Assembly: GCF_003716875.1 (NCBI RefSeq)
Contig: NZ_CP033078.1
Coordinates: 1,178,001-1,242,000, forward strand
Reading direction: 5' to 3'
Length of the DNA stretch: 64,000 nucleotides
DNA from: Vibrio zhugei
Lineage (GTDB): Bacteria; Pseudomonadota; Gammaproteobacteria; Enterobacterales; Vibrionaceae
A model generated the notes under the pieces. That model worked only from the letters and a program-made list of their open reading frames with translations, made no database searches and was not told where the DNA came from. Below, piece by piece: positions 1-12,336 of the stretch. The position numbers and the translations under genes are program-made. Position 1 is the stretch's first letter, and each line of letters starts with the position of its first letter.

Positions 1-111
1 TGTTCATGCACTAATCAAGCGCGAGTAAGATCACAGTATTTTCGTTCTTGTAGTAATTAATTCTTAATAAATCTCGTTATACTATGCCAAAACCTAATTG
101 TTGAGACTGAT

Positions 112-741
112 ATGACTTACGCGTTAATTTCGAAGGACGCTATTGAAATAGAAGAGACGCCTCTATTTATTGAAGGGGCGGTATTAGCCGCAAATTTTAC
201 GACGGATCCGTTACCACCTGAGACTTGGTTACAACACGTGATTCCTGAAGCGGACGTAACAGCCACACGCGTGATTGAAGCGCATTTACAACAGCAATAT
301 TTAGCACTGAAGCAAAATGCTTATTCATTACTTGATTTATTGAGCGATGAACATGATGATGCTTTAGCGGAATTAGCCGAAGGGTTTATGTCAGTATGGC
401 CCTACATTGAGCCTAAATGGCATTTACATACGATGAGTGATGGTGCGGTGCGCATGTTGCAAGCGCTACTGACAACGATGATGCTTGCGATTGATGAAGC
501 AGAGACACAAGCCAGCATGAAAGCCGCTGGGATTGAAGCGCCACCTTGTTTGCAAGACCTGCAACCTCAATTGGATATCATGGTTCAGGAAGTGGCGTTG
601 GCCGCCGATGAGCAATTACTGGGCGCGCAAGCACAAAGTATCAACCCCTATAAAGACGTGGGGCGAAATGATCCATGTCCGTGTGGCAGTGAGAAAAAGT
701 TCAAACAATGTTGCGGCCGGAACGGGTCAATTCCCACCTGA
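112..741 (+). CDS. YecA/UPF0149-like protein with C-terminal SEC-C zinc motif
   Basis: This 209-residue soluble protein has an acidic, helical N-terminal region of the UPF0149/YecA kind (about residues 10-150). It ends in a SEC-C motif, visible as CPCGS then KFKQCCG at about residues 187-204. SEC-C motifs bind zinc and occur at the tail of SecA and of many small adaptor-like proteins. The molecular role of this family is not established. It is read in the same direction as lolA, 64 bases downstream, so the two may be co-transcribed. The first ATG is used because the N-terminal region is complete from there. Family assignment is good, function unknown. Confidence 0.8.
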   Translation: MTYALISKDAIEIEETPLFIEGAVLAANFTTDPLPPETWLQHVIPEADVTATRVIEAHLQQQYLALKQNAYSLLDLLSDEHDDALAELAEGFMSVWPYIEPKWHLHTMSDGAVRMLQALLTTMMLAIDEAETQASMKAAGIEAPPCLQDLQPQLDIMVQEVALAADEQLLGAQAQSINPYKDVGRNDPCPCGSEKKFKQCCGRNGSIPT

Positions 742-805
742 TGCTGACACAGTGTTTATGAAAACCTTTATAAGTGAATAAGACCAATCAGAACTGGAGA
801 ATCAA

Positions 806-1405
806 ATGAAATTATGGTGTGCAGCGCTAGCGCTTTGCAGTTTTTCTGTGTTAGCGGCGCCAAAAGATGTATTGAGTGAACGTTTGGCGATGACCGATGG
901 CTTTAGCGCTAAATTCGAACAGAAAGTGGTTAGCCCAGACGGAGAAGTCGTGGTCAATGGGAATGGGTTTGTGAATATCGCGCGCCCTAATTTATTTCGT
1001 TGGGAAACACAAAAACCCGATCAAAACTTGCTGGTTTCTGATGGAAAAACATTGTGGTATTACAATCCGTTTGTTGAACAAGTGACGATTTACGATCCCG
1101 AGCAAGCCTCAGAGCAAACGCCTTTTGTGCTGTTGACTCGTAACCGTAAGAGTGACTGGAATGCTTATCAAGTCACGGAAAAAGGGGATGTGTTTACGTT
1201 GGTACCGAATAAAACGGATAGCACCCAAGGTAAATTCCAAATTACCATCAATGATAAAGGCGTGGTTGAAGGATTTAACGTCATCGAAAAAGATGGCCAA
1301 AAAAGTCTCTTTACTTTTTCTGATGTAAAATCAGGTAAACCTGCCAAAAGCTTATTTATCTTTCAACTGCCTAAAGGGGTTGAAGTCGATGATCAGCGCC
1401 AGTAA
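806..1405 (+). CDS. lolA: Outer-membrane lipoprotein carrier protein LolA
   Basis: LolA is the periplasmic chaperone that takes lipoproteins from the LolCDE exporter in the inner membrane and hands them to LolB at the outer membrane. The 199-residue product starts with a signal peptide (charged MK, hydrophobic core, cleavage near residue 18 before PKD). The mature part contains the family segments [23 protein letters not shown] and [19 protein letters not shown], and its length is normal. A GGAGAA ribosome site precedes the ATG. It lies 37 bases before rarA, the usual gamma-proteobacterial order lolA-rarA-serS. Confidence 0.96.
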   Translation: MKLWCAALALCSFSVLAAPKDVLSERLAMTDGFSAKFEQKVVSPDGEVVVNGNGFVNIARPNLFRWETQKPDQNLLVSDGKTLWYYNPFVEQVTIYDPEQASEQTPFVLLTRNRKSDWNAYQVTEKGDVFTLVPNKTDSTQGKFQITINDKGVVEGFNVIEKDGQKSLFTFSDVKSGKPAKSLFIFQLPKGVEVDDQRQ

Positions 1406-1442
1406 TCTGAGCTAATCTCCCACAGTATCTAGGGAACATTAG

Positions 1443-2795
1443 GTGGACAACTATAGCTTAACTCTCGATTTCTCAGGGGACGAAGATTTTCGTCCCCTAG
1501 CTGCGCGTATGCGCCCGCAAACGGTCGAGCAATACATTGGTCAGCAGCACATTCTCGGCCCGGGAAAACCTTTACGCCGAGCCCTGGAAGCGGGCCAATT
1601 ACACTCGATGATTCTATGGGGTCCTCCCGGTACTGGGAAAACAACCCTAGCAGAAGTGGCGGCCAATTATGCCAATGCGGAAGTTGAAAGGGTATCTGCG
1701 GTGACCTCCGGTGTGAAAGACATTCGCATTGCGATTGAAAAAGCGCGCGAGAACAAGCTCGCTGGTCGGCGGACCATTTTGTTTGTTGATGAGGTGCATC
1801 GTTTTAATAAGTCCCAGCAGGATGCCTTTTTGCCGCACATCGAGGACGGCACGGTCACCTTTATTGGGGCAACCACAGAGAACCCTTCTTTTGAGTTAAA
1901 TAACGCGTTGCTCTCGCGGGCGCGGGTTTACAAACTTACCTCATTAACGACGGATGAAATCTTACAAGCCTTACAGCAAGCCATCAATGATGACGCACGT
2001 GGGCTTGGTCATCAACGTGCACACTTCCATGAGAATACTTTGCAGCAGTTAGCGGAACTGGTGAACGGTGATGCGCGTATGTCGCTGAATTATCTTGAGC
2101 TACTGTATGACATGGCGGAGGAGGATCAAGGCGTTAAGCAAGTGACCCTGCCTTTACTCGCCGAGGTCGCTGGAGAGAAAGTGGCGCGTTTTGATAATAA
2201 GGGGGATATCTGGTACGACTTAATTTCGGCTGTGCACAAATCCATCCGTGGGTCTAATCCTGACGGTGCTTTGTATTGGGCGGCGCGGATTATTTCGGCT
2301 GGTGGTGATCCTTTGTATATTGCCCGACGTTTACTCGCTATCGCATCCGAAGATATTGGTAATGCCGATCCCAAAGCCATGCAAGTGGCGTTAGCCGCAT
2401 GGGATTGTTTTACACGAGTAGGGCCAGCAGAAGGGGAGCGTGCCATCGCCCAAGCGATTGTCTATCTCGCGTGTGCACCGAAGAGTAATGCTGTTTACAC
2501 GGCTTGGAAACAAGCGCTCAGTGATGCTCAGCAATTACCAGAATATGAAGTTCCGGTTCATTTACGTAATGCCCCCACACGTCTGATGAAAGAGATGGGG
2601 TATGGCGAGGAATATCGTTATGCACACAATGAGCCCGGTGCCTACGCCGCGGGTGAACGCTATTTACCTCCGGAAATGCAAGGCACTCGCTATTACGAGC
2701 CAACAAATCGCGGTTTAGAAATAAAAATTGGTCAGAAGTTAGAGTATTTGGCCGATTTAGACACAAAAAGCCCACAAAAGCGCTATGAAAAATAG
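1443..2795 (+). CDS. rarA: Replication-associated recombination protein A (AAA+ ATPase)
   Basis: RarA (MgsA) is a clamp-loader-like AAA+ ATPase that acts at stalled replication forks. The 450-residue protein has Walker A GPPGTGKT at residues 60-67, Walker B LFVDEVHR at about 113-120 and the sensor segment [11 protein letters not shown], followed by the C-terminal tetramerisation region with SEDIGNADP. The start is a GTG preceded by an AGGG-like site. The N terminus from there ([11 protein letters not shown]) matches the usual family start, and there is no better ATG. It lies between lolA and serS on the same strand. Confidence 0.95.
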   Translation: MDNYSLTLDFSGDEDFRPLAARMRPQTVEQYIGQQHILGPGKPLRRALEAGQLHSMILWGPPGTGKTTLAEVAANYANAEVERVSAVTSGVKDIRIAIEKARENKLAGRRTILFVDEVHRFNKSQQDAFLPHIEDGTVTFIGATTENPSFELNNALLSRARVYKLTSLTTDEILQALQQAINDDARGLGHQRAHFHENTLQQLAELVNGDARMSLNYLELLYDMAEEDQGVKQVTLPLLAEVAGEKVARFDNKGDIWYDLISAVHKSIRGSNPDGALYWAARIISAGGDPLYIARRLLAIASEDIGNADPKAMQVALAAWDCFTRVGPAEGERAIAQAIVYLACAPKSNAVYTAWKQALSDAQQLPEYEVPVHLRNAPTRLMKEMGYGEEYRYAHNEPGAYAAGERYLPPEMQGTRYYEPTNRGLEIKIGQKLEYLADLDTKSPQKRYEK

Positions 2796-2850
2796 CGTCT
2801 TTTCGTTATCTTTGTCAGAGTAAACTATCATAAGCATTTGTGCTGATTAA

Positions 2851-4209
<1,359 letters not shown>

Positions 4210-4229
4210 CGTTGCGTGTTATTGTGATA

Positions 4230-4258
4230 AAAACCAGCCTAACGGCTGGTTTTTTTTG
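4230..4258 (+). terminator. Intrinsic terminator of serS
   Basis: The arms AACCAGCC and GGCTGGTT enclose a four-base loop and are followed by a run of T, 21 bases after the serS stop. Confidence 0.9.
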
Positions 4259-4668
4259 CTGAGGGAAATGGTACGCGCTAACCACAAAACATCTTGAGTG
4301 CGATGCTGGGCGTGCTCGAACGTGAAGCACAGCGCACCAAGATGGCGCGCCTATGACGCGTTCACGAGATGAGTATGATGATAAACCTTGATGGACGGGC
4401 GCTGTGATGCTGGTATGAAGTTTGCTTTATATAAATTGATAGTAGAAAATGCTCCCGTTCTTTTCCCGCCTTTATGGCGGGATTTTTTTTGTCCTCTTTT
4501 TCATTCTTACTGACAATATTTGATATGCATCAACAGTTATTTGAGTTTGTCATATCAGGATATAAAAAATTGCGTTAGCGCAATCGAGAGTCGTTTTGAG
4601 TGGCATACACTGATGGTTATAGCGTGAGTCTCGCTGACGATAATCATGTACTGAAAAGGATGGATATT
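4259..4668. other. Gene-free interval between serS and bioD with a second terminator
   Basis: No convincing ORF lies here. The stretch 4260-4463 is followed by a second intrinsic terminator (next entry), so a short untranslated transcript or the relic of a lost gene is possible. At 4521-4557 there is an inverted repeat (TGATATG and CATATCA, 23 bases apart) in the probable bioD leader. I saw no BirA-type operator. In V. cholerae, as I remember it, bioA-bioBFC occupy this position. Confidence 0.5.
4464..4490 (+). terminator. Intrinsic terminator without an obvious upstream gene
   Basis: TCCCGCC and GGCGGGA pair around a five-base loop and are followed by eight T. It lies 206 bases beyond the serS terminator with no ORF between them. 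Confidence 0.8.
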
Positions 4669-5349
4669 ATGGGGCAGGTATTTTTTATTGCAGGCACGGA
4701 TGCCGGGGTAGGTAAAACAGTGGTCGCAAAAGCGATGTTGCAAGTATTGGCTGAGCAACATCTCACCACCATTGGCTATAAGCCTGTATCGACCGGCTGT
4801 GATAACACAGAGCTTGGCTATGTGAACCAAGATGCGGCGTATTTGATGCAAGCGGCAACGGAGCCTGCTGACTACCACGATGTCAATCCTTATATGTTGC
4901 CGCTACGCACATCACCGCATATCGCGGCGGAACATGAAGGTGTCGATGTCACCTATGATGTATTAGATAATGCACTAGCAAAGCACCGTGACCATGCTGA
5001 CGTGGTGGTCGTTGAAGGCATCGGTGGGTGGCGTGTTCCTCTCGCGAAAACCACGTGTTTATCGACCTGGGTGGCACGAGCGAATATTCCGGTTGTGCTG
5101 GTGGTCGGCATACAAGTCGGTTGTATTAATCACGCCTTATTGACAGCAGAAGCGATTCGCTCTGATGGATTACAGTTGGTCGGCTGGGTGGCGAATCGTA
5201 TCAATCCGGGGACGGAACATTATGCTGAAATTATTCACACGTTAGAATCGTGTTTAGATAGCCCTAAATTAGGTGAAATACCTTATGTGCCGAGTGCACT
5301 GCGGCGTGATCTTGGCAAGTATCTGACGTTAGAACGTGCGATAGAATGA
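4669..5349 (+). CDS. bioD: Dethiobiotin synthetase
   Basis: BioD makes dethiobiotin from 7,8-diaminopelargonate, CO2 and ATP, the penultimate step of biotin synthesis. The P-loop GTDAGVGKT lies at residues 9-17, and the family segments GYKPVSTG, VVEGIGGWRVPL and VGCINHALLT are present. The length (226) is normal. The start is the ATG at 4669, with AAAAGGA 9 bases upstream. An upstream in-frame ATG would add 23 unrelated residues. It stands alone: no bioA, bioB, bioF or bioC lies next to it. It could also be a second, unlinked bioD-type paralogue. Confidence 0.92.
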   Translation: MGQVFFIAGTDAGVGKTVVAKAMLQVLAEQHLTTIGYKPVSTGCDNTELGYVNQDAAYLMQAATEPADYHDVNPYMLPLRTSPHIAAEHEGVDVTYDVLDNALAKHRDHADVVVVEGIGGWRVPLAKTTCLSTWVARANIPVVLVVGIQVGCINHALLTAEAIRSDGLQLVGWVANRINPGTEHYAEIIHTLESCLDSPKLGEIPYVPSALRRDLGKYLTLERAIE

Positions 5350-7521
<2,172 letters not shown>

Positions 7522-7533
7522 GAGCGAAACGAA

Positions 7534-7566
7534 AAAGCCCCGATGCTGCGCATCGGGGCTTTTTTA
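7534..7566 (+). terminator. Intrinsic terminator of the M4 protease gene
   Basis: A long GC-rich hairpin (AGCCCCGATG pairing with CATCGGGGCT) is followed by six T, starting 13 bases after the stop codon. Confidence 0.93.
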
Positions 7567-7647
7567 CGTCAATTTTTTATGGAAACAACGACGTTATCGA
7601 CAGAATAAGCTCATGAGTAATGGACTTTGACGGGTCACTACATTGGG

Positions 7648-7815
7648 CTAATCGTCTTGCAATAGCTCGGACCAATTAATCGCAAAATGCTGATCATCGC
7701 ACGGCCCTTGTGTTACTGGCTCTTGCAACCCGAGTTCCGTTCTGGCTTCCTTTTCAGAAATACCAAGGTGACAGCATAAAAGGTCGATCGCCATCTGATA
7801 GTTCGCTTCTGCCAT
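7648..7815 (-). CDS. Small acidic protein of unknown function
   Basis: This 55-residue ORF begins MAEANYQMAID and continues with a short amphipathic helix (LLCCHLGISEKEAR). The ATG at 7815 is chosen because AAAAGGA lies about 6 bases upstream. Two longer in-frame starts lack a ribosome site. It lies alone on the minus strand between two plus-strand genes. I do not recognise the family. The good start site and codon use make a real gene more likely than not. Confidence 0.55.
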   Translation of the reverse strand: MAEANYQMAIDLLCCHLGISEKEARTELGLQEPVTQGPCDDQHFAINWSELLQDD

Positions 7816-8085
7816 GTTCATTCCTTTTGACGTTAAGATAAATCGATTTAGTTGCATATGCTCTGTTAGCGTATAGGCAAATAGCACAAGACTCAATGCG
7901 ACTATAGTCGTAGAGTCTGGTTTTTATGGCGGTTGGATATAAGCTCATTTCTGGTAAAGAAATGTTGCAATTTAGTTGCTGATGTTGGTTTTAAATTTTA
8001 TGACCATATATAGGTAATTAGTGCATTGTCACGTATGATGCAGTGAACTATTTTGATTATTACGTTTCAGTCTGGAGAATTGTTG

Positions 8086-8949
8086 ATGAAGCGAGTCATG
8101 TTATTCTTAGCGACCAACTTAGCGGTCGTGATGGTGCTCAGTATTGTTCTGAACATTGTCTATGCAGTGACAGGAATGCAGCCAGGAAGCTTATCTGGAT
8201 TGTTAGTATTGGCTGCGGTATTTGGTTTTGGTGGTTCATTTATTTCGTTGTTAATGTCGAAGAAAATGGCGCTAATGTCGGTAGGGGGATCGGTGATTGA
8301 TAACCCACGTAATGAAACTGAACACTGGGTATTACAGACGGTACAGCGTCAGGCACAGCAAGCTGGGATCGGTATGCCGAGTGTTGCCATTTATGACTCA
8401 CCAGATATGAACGCTTTTGCCACAGGTGCAAAGCGCGATGATTCCTTAGTCGCGGTATCAACGGGCTTGTTACATCATATGACACGTGATGAAGCGGAAG
8501 CCGTGTTAGCGCATGAAATCAGCCATATTGCCAATGGTGATATGGTCACCATGACACTGATGCAAGGGGTCGTGAATACCTTTGTCATCTTCTTATCTCG
8601 CGTGGTGGCGAACATGGTGTCGAGTCGTGATTCCGATGAAGGTGAGGGCAGCAACGTGCTTGTCTATTTCGCGGTGTCTATGGTACTTGAGCTGGTGTTT
8701 GGTTTCTTAGCGAGCTTTATTACGATGTGGTACAGCCGTCATCGTGAATTCCATGCTGATGCGGGGTCTGCCCGTTTGGTGGGCAAGCATAAAATGATTG
8801 CCGCACTCGAACGTTTAAAAATGAGCCAAGAATCCCAGCTTGAAGGGTCGATGATGGCCTTTGGGATTACGGGTAAGCGCACCATGACTGAGCTTCTCAT
8901 GAGCCATCCGCCACTGGATAAGCGTATTGATGCGCTAAAACAGCAATAG
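8086..8949 (+). CDS. htpX: Membrane-bound zinc protease HtpX
   Basis: HtpX is an inner-membrane M48 protease that degrades damaged membrane proteins alongside FtsH. Its 287 residues are close to the E. coli length. Two N-terminal membrane segments (about 6-28 and 36-57) precede the cytosolic zinc motif HEISH (143-147). Two more hydrophobic segments follow, then the third zinc ligand in [15 protein letters not shown]. The ATG at 8086 follows TGGAGAA, and an ATT-type upstream extension is not needed. It is a single gene with its own terminator. Confidence 0.96.
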   Translation: MKRVMLFLATNLAVVMVLSIVLNIVYAVTGMQPGSLSGLLVLAAVFGFGGSFISLLMSKKMALMSVGGSVIDNPRNETEHWVLQTVQRQAQQAGIGMPSVAIYDSPDMNAFATGAKRDDSLVAVSTGLLHHMTRDEAEAVLAHEISHIANGDMVTMTLMQGVVNTFVIFLSRVVANMVSSRDSDEGEGSNVLVYFAVSMVLELVFGFLASFITMWYSRHREFHADAGSARLVGKHKMIAALERLKMSQESQLEGSMMAFGITGKRTMTELLMSHPPLDKRIDALKQQ

Positions 8950-8957
8950 TGTCGTCA

Positions 8958-8984
8958 AGCCAGCATTCGTGCTGGCTTTTTATT
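8958..8984 (+). terminator. Intrinsic terminator of htpX
   Basis: GCCAGCA, a TTCG loop and TGCTGGC are followed by TTTTTA, nine bases after the stop. Confidence 0.92.
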
Positions 8985-9095
8985 TGTTTTATGTTCTTGT
9001 TAACAGATTTTCCTCTCGCTCCCTCTCGTCAAGGGGGGCTTATCATTCTTCACTAATTTAAGTTGTCAACAAACCAAAACTCAGCTAACTTATAT

Positions 9096-9122
9096 GTTAT
9101 ACGGATTTTTATTTTGTATAAC
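9096..9122. promoter_or_regulatory. Perfect inverted repeat upstream of the lipid cluster (candidate operator)
   Basis: GTTATAC (9096-9102) and GTATAAC (9116-9122) form a perfect 7-base inverted repeat with a 13-base AT-rich spacer, 14 bases before the first ATG. A repeat with this geometry would suit a dimeric regulator, possibly of the MerR class that controls related clusters in other bacteria. That identity is inference only. Confidence 0.45.
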
Positions 9123-9135
9123 CTTAGGGTGAGTT

Positions 9136-9555
9136 ATGGATTCAGAAACGGTTGCGCAGTTTTATCAAGCGTTGAGCAAAGACAATATCGACCAATTACC
9201 GACCATTTACCACGATAATATTGTGTTCGAGGATGCGGCCCATCGTATTGAAGGCATCGATTCCTTATGTGCCTATTTCTCAGAGCTGTATCAAAACGTG
9301 GAACGATGTGACTTTGACATTGACCAACATCATCAATTTGGCAACGTCGGTTTTTTGGTGTGGCAAATGACGCTGATTCATCCTAAGTTAAATGGGGGAA
9401 GGCCTGTTGTGGTTCCTGGTACAACCCATCTTAATTTTCAAGATGATAAAGTGATATTTCATCGTGATTATTTTGATTTGGGGCAGATGCTGTATGAGCA
9501 ATTGCCGATACTGGGTCATGTGATTAAAGCCATTAAAAGGAAGCTCGGACAATGA
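9136..9555 (+). CDS. NTF2-like / SnoaL-fold protein
   Basis: This 139-residue protein has the NTF2-like pattern: an N-terminal helix (VAQFYQALSKDNIDQLPTIY), then DNIVFEDAAHRIEG, and beta strands ending in HRDYFDLGQMLYEQLP. Such folds are small ligand-binding domains or isomerases. It is the first gene of the eight-gene lipid cluster and overlaps the next gene by four bases (ATGA), so the two are translationally coupled. Its exact role in the cluster is unknown. Confidence 0.8.
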   Translation: MDSETVAQFYQALSKDNIDQLPTIYHDNIVFEDAAHRIEGIDSLCAYFSELYQNVERCDFDIDQHHQFGNVGFLVWQMTLIHPKLNGGRPVVVPGTTHLNFQDDKVIFHRDYFDLGQMLYEQLPILGHVIKAIKRKLGQ

Positions 9556-10274
9556 CGTGTGTATTGATTACTGGCGCCACCTCGGGGATTGGGTTACAGC
9601 TCGCGCAAGATTATGCCAAAGAGGATTGGTCAGTGCTCGCTTGTGGACGCAATCAAACGCAACTGAATGAGCTGGCTCAAACCTATCCCAACATTACTCC
9701 TGTTGCGTTTGACGTCACGGATTTGGAGCAAGTCCAAATCGCATTTCGCGATTTGCCACAATTTCCCGATTTATGGATCTTAAATGCGGGGACTTGTGAG
9801 TATATCGAAAATGGCAATATGGATACGGCTCTGGTTAAGCGTGTGATGGATGTGAACTTTTACGGCATGGTGCATTGTATTGAAGCGTTGCAATCGTTAT
9901 TACGCCATGGCGATCATGTCGCCGTTGTCAGTTCCATCGCCGGAGAGATGGTGTTACCGCAGTCACAAGCCTATGGCGCCTCGAAAGCGGCTGTGAGTTA
10001 TGTACTGAACGTACAAGCGGCCGAATGGGCGAAGCAAGGCATCACCACTTCGATTATTTATCCGGGCTTTGTCAAAACACCACTAACCGATAAAAATACC
10101 TTTGATATGCCGATGATGATTCCGGTGGAAGAAGCGTCACGTAAAATTCGCAAGCAATTAGCGAAACGACACTCTCATATTTATGTGCCTTGGATATTTA
10201 CCGCTATCGTGAGATTGATTGCGTTGTTGCCGTATGCTTGGCAGCAAAAACTCGTTGAGAAATTAATTAAATAA
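9552..10274 (+). CDS. Short-chain dehydrogenase/reductase
   Basis: This is a classical SDR of 240 residues. The NAD(P)-binding TGATSGIG sits at 7-14, NAG at 78-80, the catalytic Ser at about 128, and YGASK gives Tyr141 and Lys145. The C-terminal 25 residues are hydrophobic (FTAIVRLIALLPYAW), suggesting membrane association. It overlaps the NTF2-like gene by four bases and lies 14 bases before the FAD oxidoreductase. The substrate is not known. The context points to modified membrane lipids. Confidence 0.88.
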   Translation: MTCVLITGATSGIGLQLAQDYAKEDWSVLACGRNQTQLNELAQTYPNITPVAFDVTDLEQVQIAFRDLPQFPDLWILNAGTCEYIENGNMDTALVKRVMDVNFYGMVHCIEALQSLLRHGDHVAVVSSIAGEMVLPQSQAYGASKAAVSYVLNVQAAEWAKQGITTSIIYPGFVKTPLTDKNTFDMPMMIPVEEASRKIRKQLAKRHSHIYVPWIFTAIVRLIALLPYAWQQKLVEKLIK

Positions 10275-10288
10275 TAAGGAGAGCAGTC

Positions 10289-11569
10289 ATGAAAGTGGCC
10301 ATTATTGGGTCCGGAATTTCAGGATTAACGACTGCGTACTATTTGCATTCACAGCATGATATTACGGTGTATGAAGCTAATGATTATATTGGTGGACATA
10401 CTGCAACGGTGGATGTGACCGTCGCCGAAAAAAGCTATGCCGTGGATACTGGATTTATCGTCTATAACGATCGTACCTATCCTAATTTTATGCATTTGAT
10501 GAAAGAAATTGGCGTGAAAGGTAAAGCGACTGAAATGAGCTTTAGCGTCAAAAATGATCGTAATGGGTTGGAGTATAACGGTCACACGGTGAGTACGTTG
10601 TTCGCTCAAAAACGCAATGTGTTGAATCCTCAGTTCTATCGATTCATCGCCGACATACTGCGTTTTAATAAGTTAGCTAAAGCCGCTATCAATGATGTAT
10701 CGCGTTCACAAACGCTGGACGCCTTTTTGAGTGAGCATGGTTTTAATGCCTATTTTTGCGAAAATTACATTTTGCCGATGGGCGCGGCAATTTGGTCGTC
10801 AAGTTTGGCGGATATGCGCCAGTTCCCCCTCGATTTCTTTTTGCGTTTCTTTTTGAATCATGGATTACTCGATGTTACCAATCGACCGCAGTGGTATGTC
10901 ATTGAAGGGGGCTCGCGCAGTTATATCCCTCCGTTGACGAAAAATTTTGCCGAGCGTATTCGTTTAAATTCCCCTGTGAGTCGTGTTGAGCGTAGCGCTT
11001 CCGGTGTTTTGGTGACCAGTAACGGCGTCACAGACACCTATGATGAAGTGGTATTTGCATGCCACAGCGATCAAGCCAAGCGGTTGTTATCCGATGCCTC
11101 CGAGCTTGAGCAAGAAATATTAGGAGCGATTCCTTATCAAGCCAACCAAGTCACGTTGCACACTGACACGGCTATTTTACCCAAGCGGCAAGCGGCATGG
11201 GCGTCTTGGAATTATTGGCTGCAAGGCGAACAGCATGAAGAGCAACGCTTGCCTGCGGTAACCTATAACATGAACATCTTGCAACAAATCGAGTCACCTC
11301 AAACGTTCTGTGTCACGTTAAACCGAGACGATGCCATCGATCAGAAAAAAATATTGCGGCAGTTTACTTATCATCACCCCGTCTTTACGGTCGAAGGTTT
11401 ACAGGCTCAGCAGCGGCGCAGTGACATCAATGGGCATAACCATGTCTGGTTTTGTGGGGCGTACTGGTATAACGGTTTTCATGAAGATGGGGTTCGCAGT
11501 GCGCTCGATGTGGTCACGGCGATGAGTGCGTATGTTGAACATGCCTCGCCAGAGCAAGGGGCCGCGTGA
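10289..11569 (+). CDS. FAD-dependent amine-oxidase-family oxidoreductase
   Basis: The 426-residue protein begins with a dinucleotide-binding fold (GSGISG at 7-12, ending YEANDYIGGHTATVD) typical of flavin amine oxidases and protoporphyrinogen-oxidase-like enzymes. WFCGAYWYNGFHEDGVRSAL near the C terminus is the matching FAD-binding segment. An AAGGAG ribosome site lies before the ATG. In many bacteria this protein is encoded next to a DUF1365 protein and a cyclopropane-fatty-acid synthase, as here, and is thought to modify fatty acyl chains. The precise reaction is not shown. Confidence 0.88.
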   Translation: MKVAIIGSGISGLTTAYYLHSQHDITVYEANDYIGGHTATVDVTVAEKSYAVDTGFIVYNDRTYPNFMHLMKEIGVKGKATEMSFSVKNDRNGLEYNGHTVSTLFAQKRNVLNPQFYRFIADILRFNKLAKAAINDVSRSQTLDAFLSEHGFNAYFCENYILPMGAAIWSSSLADMRQFPLDFFLRFFLNHGLLDVTNRPQWYVIEGGSRSYIPPLTKNFAERIRLNSPVSRVERSASGVLVTSNGVTDTYDEVVFACHSDQAKRLLSDASELEQEILGAIPYQANQVTLHTDTAILPKRQAAWASWNYWLQGEQHEEQRLPAVTYNMNILQQIESPQTFCVTLNRDDAIDQKKILRQFTYHHPVFTVEGLQAQQRRSDINGHNHVWFCGAYWYNGFHEDGVRSALDVVTAMSAYVEHASPEQGAA

Positions 11570-12306
11570 TGGCGTTGGTTAGCCGGCTCATGGTAGGGGA
11601 AGTGCGCCATCGACGTTTCATCCCGCGCCGCCATGATTTGAATTATGGACTGTTTATGCCTTGCATTGATTTGGATGAATGGAGCGAGCTTAAAACCTCA
11701 GTATGGGGCTTGGGTGAGTCATGGTGGCATTGGGCGCGTTTCAAGCGCTCAGATTATGTCGGTCACGAAGGCGACTTAAAATCTGCCGTGCAGGACAAAG
11801 TGCATGAGCTAACTGGGCAGCGTGTGACAGGCAAGGTCATCGCAGTCATTCACTTACGTTATATCGGTTTGTATTTTAGCCCAGTTAACTTTTACTACTT
11901 ATACGATGAGGCGGAGCAGTTTCGTTATCTATTAGCCGAAGTCAGTAATACGCCGTGGAATGAGCGGCATTATTATGCGGTATCGGCGGATGAACATGAG
12001 CCCGTCAATGGATGGCAACAACCTAAGACATTCCATGTTTCGCCCTTCAATCCCATCGATCAAGGTTACCAGTGGAACATCAAACCGTTGACTGAGAAGC
12101 TGTTTGTCCATTTAGAATGCCACCGTGAAGATAAGGAATTTGATGCCACGCTATTAATGAAAGGGCGGCCGTTCACGACTCGACAGTTACTTATGCTGTT
12201 AATGAAAACCCCCGTCATGACCATTAAAGTGGTCGCAGGGATTTATTGGGAAGCATTCAAATTATGGCGCAAAAAAGTTCCCATTTATGACCACCCAGAA
12301 CGCTAG
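11569..12306 (+). CDS. DUF1365 family protein
   Basis: This protein has 245 residues from the ATG at 11569, whose first base is the last base of the previous stop codon. A GTG one codon earlier is the alternative. It opens VGEVRHRRFIPRRHDLNYGLFM and contains HLRYIGLYFSPVNFYYLYD and NTPWNERHYY, all typical of DUF1365. The family is nearly always encoded between an FAD oxidoreductase and a Cfa-like methyltransferase. Its biochemical role is unproven. Confidence 0.88.
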   Translation: MALVSRLMVGEVRHRRFIPRRHDLNYGLFMPCIDLDEWSELKTSVWGLGESWWHWARFKRSDYVGHEGDLKSAVQDKVHELTGQRVTGKVIAVIHLRYIGLYFSPVNFYYLYDEAEQFRYLLAEVSNTPWNERHYYAVSADEHEPVNGWQQPKTFHVSPFNPIDQGYQWNIKPLTEKLFVHLECHREDKEFDATLLMKGRPFTTRQLLMLLMKTPVMTIKVVAGIYWEAFKLWRKKVPIYDHPER

Positions 12307-12336
12307 AATAAGAATTAGAAATTAAGGAGAAGCTCG

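Noticed and set aside
7960..8085. CpxR-type box or heat-shock promoter upstream of htpX
   Set aside because: A single GTAAA is present but the second half-site is poor. A TTGGTT-N16-TATATA pair is possible but too weak to claim.
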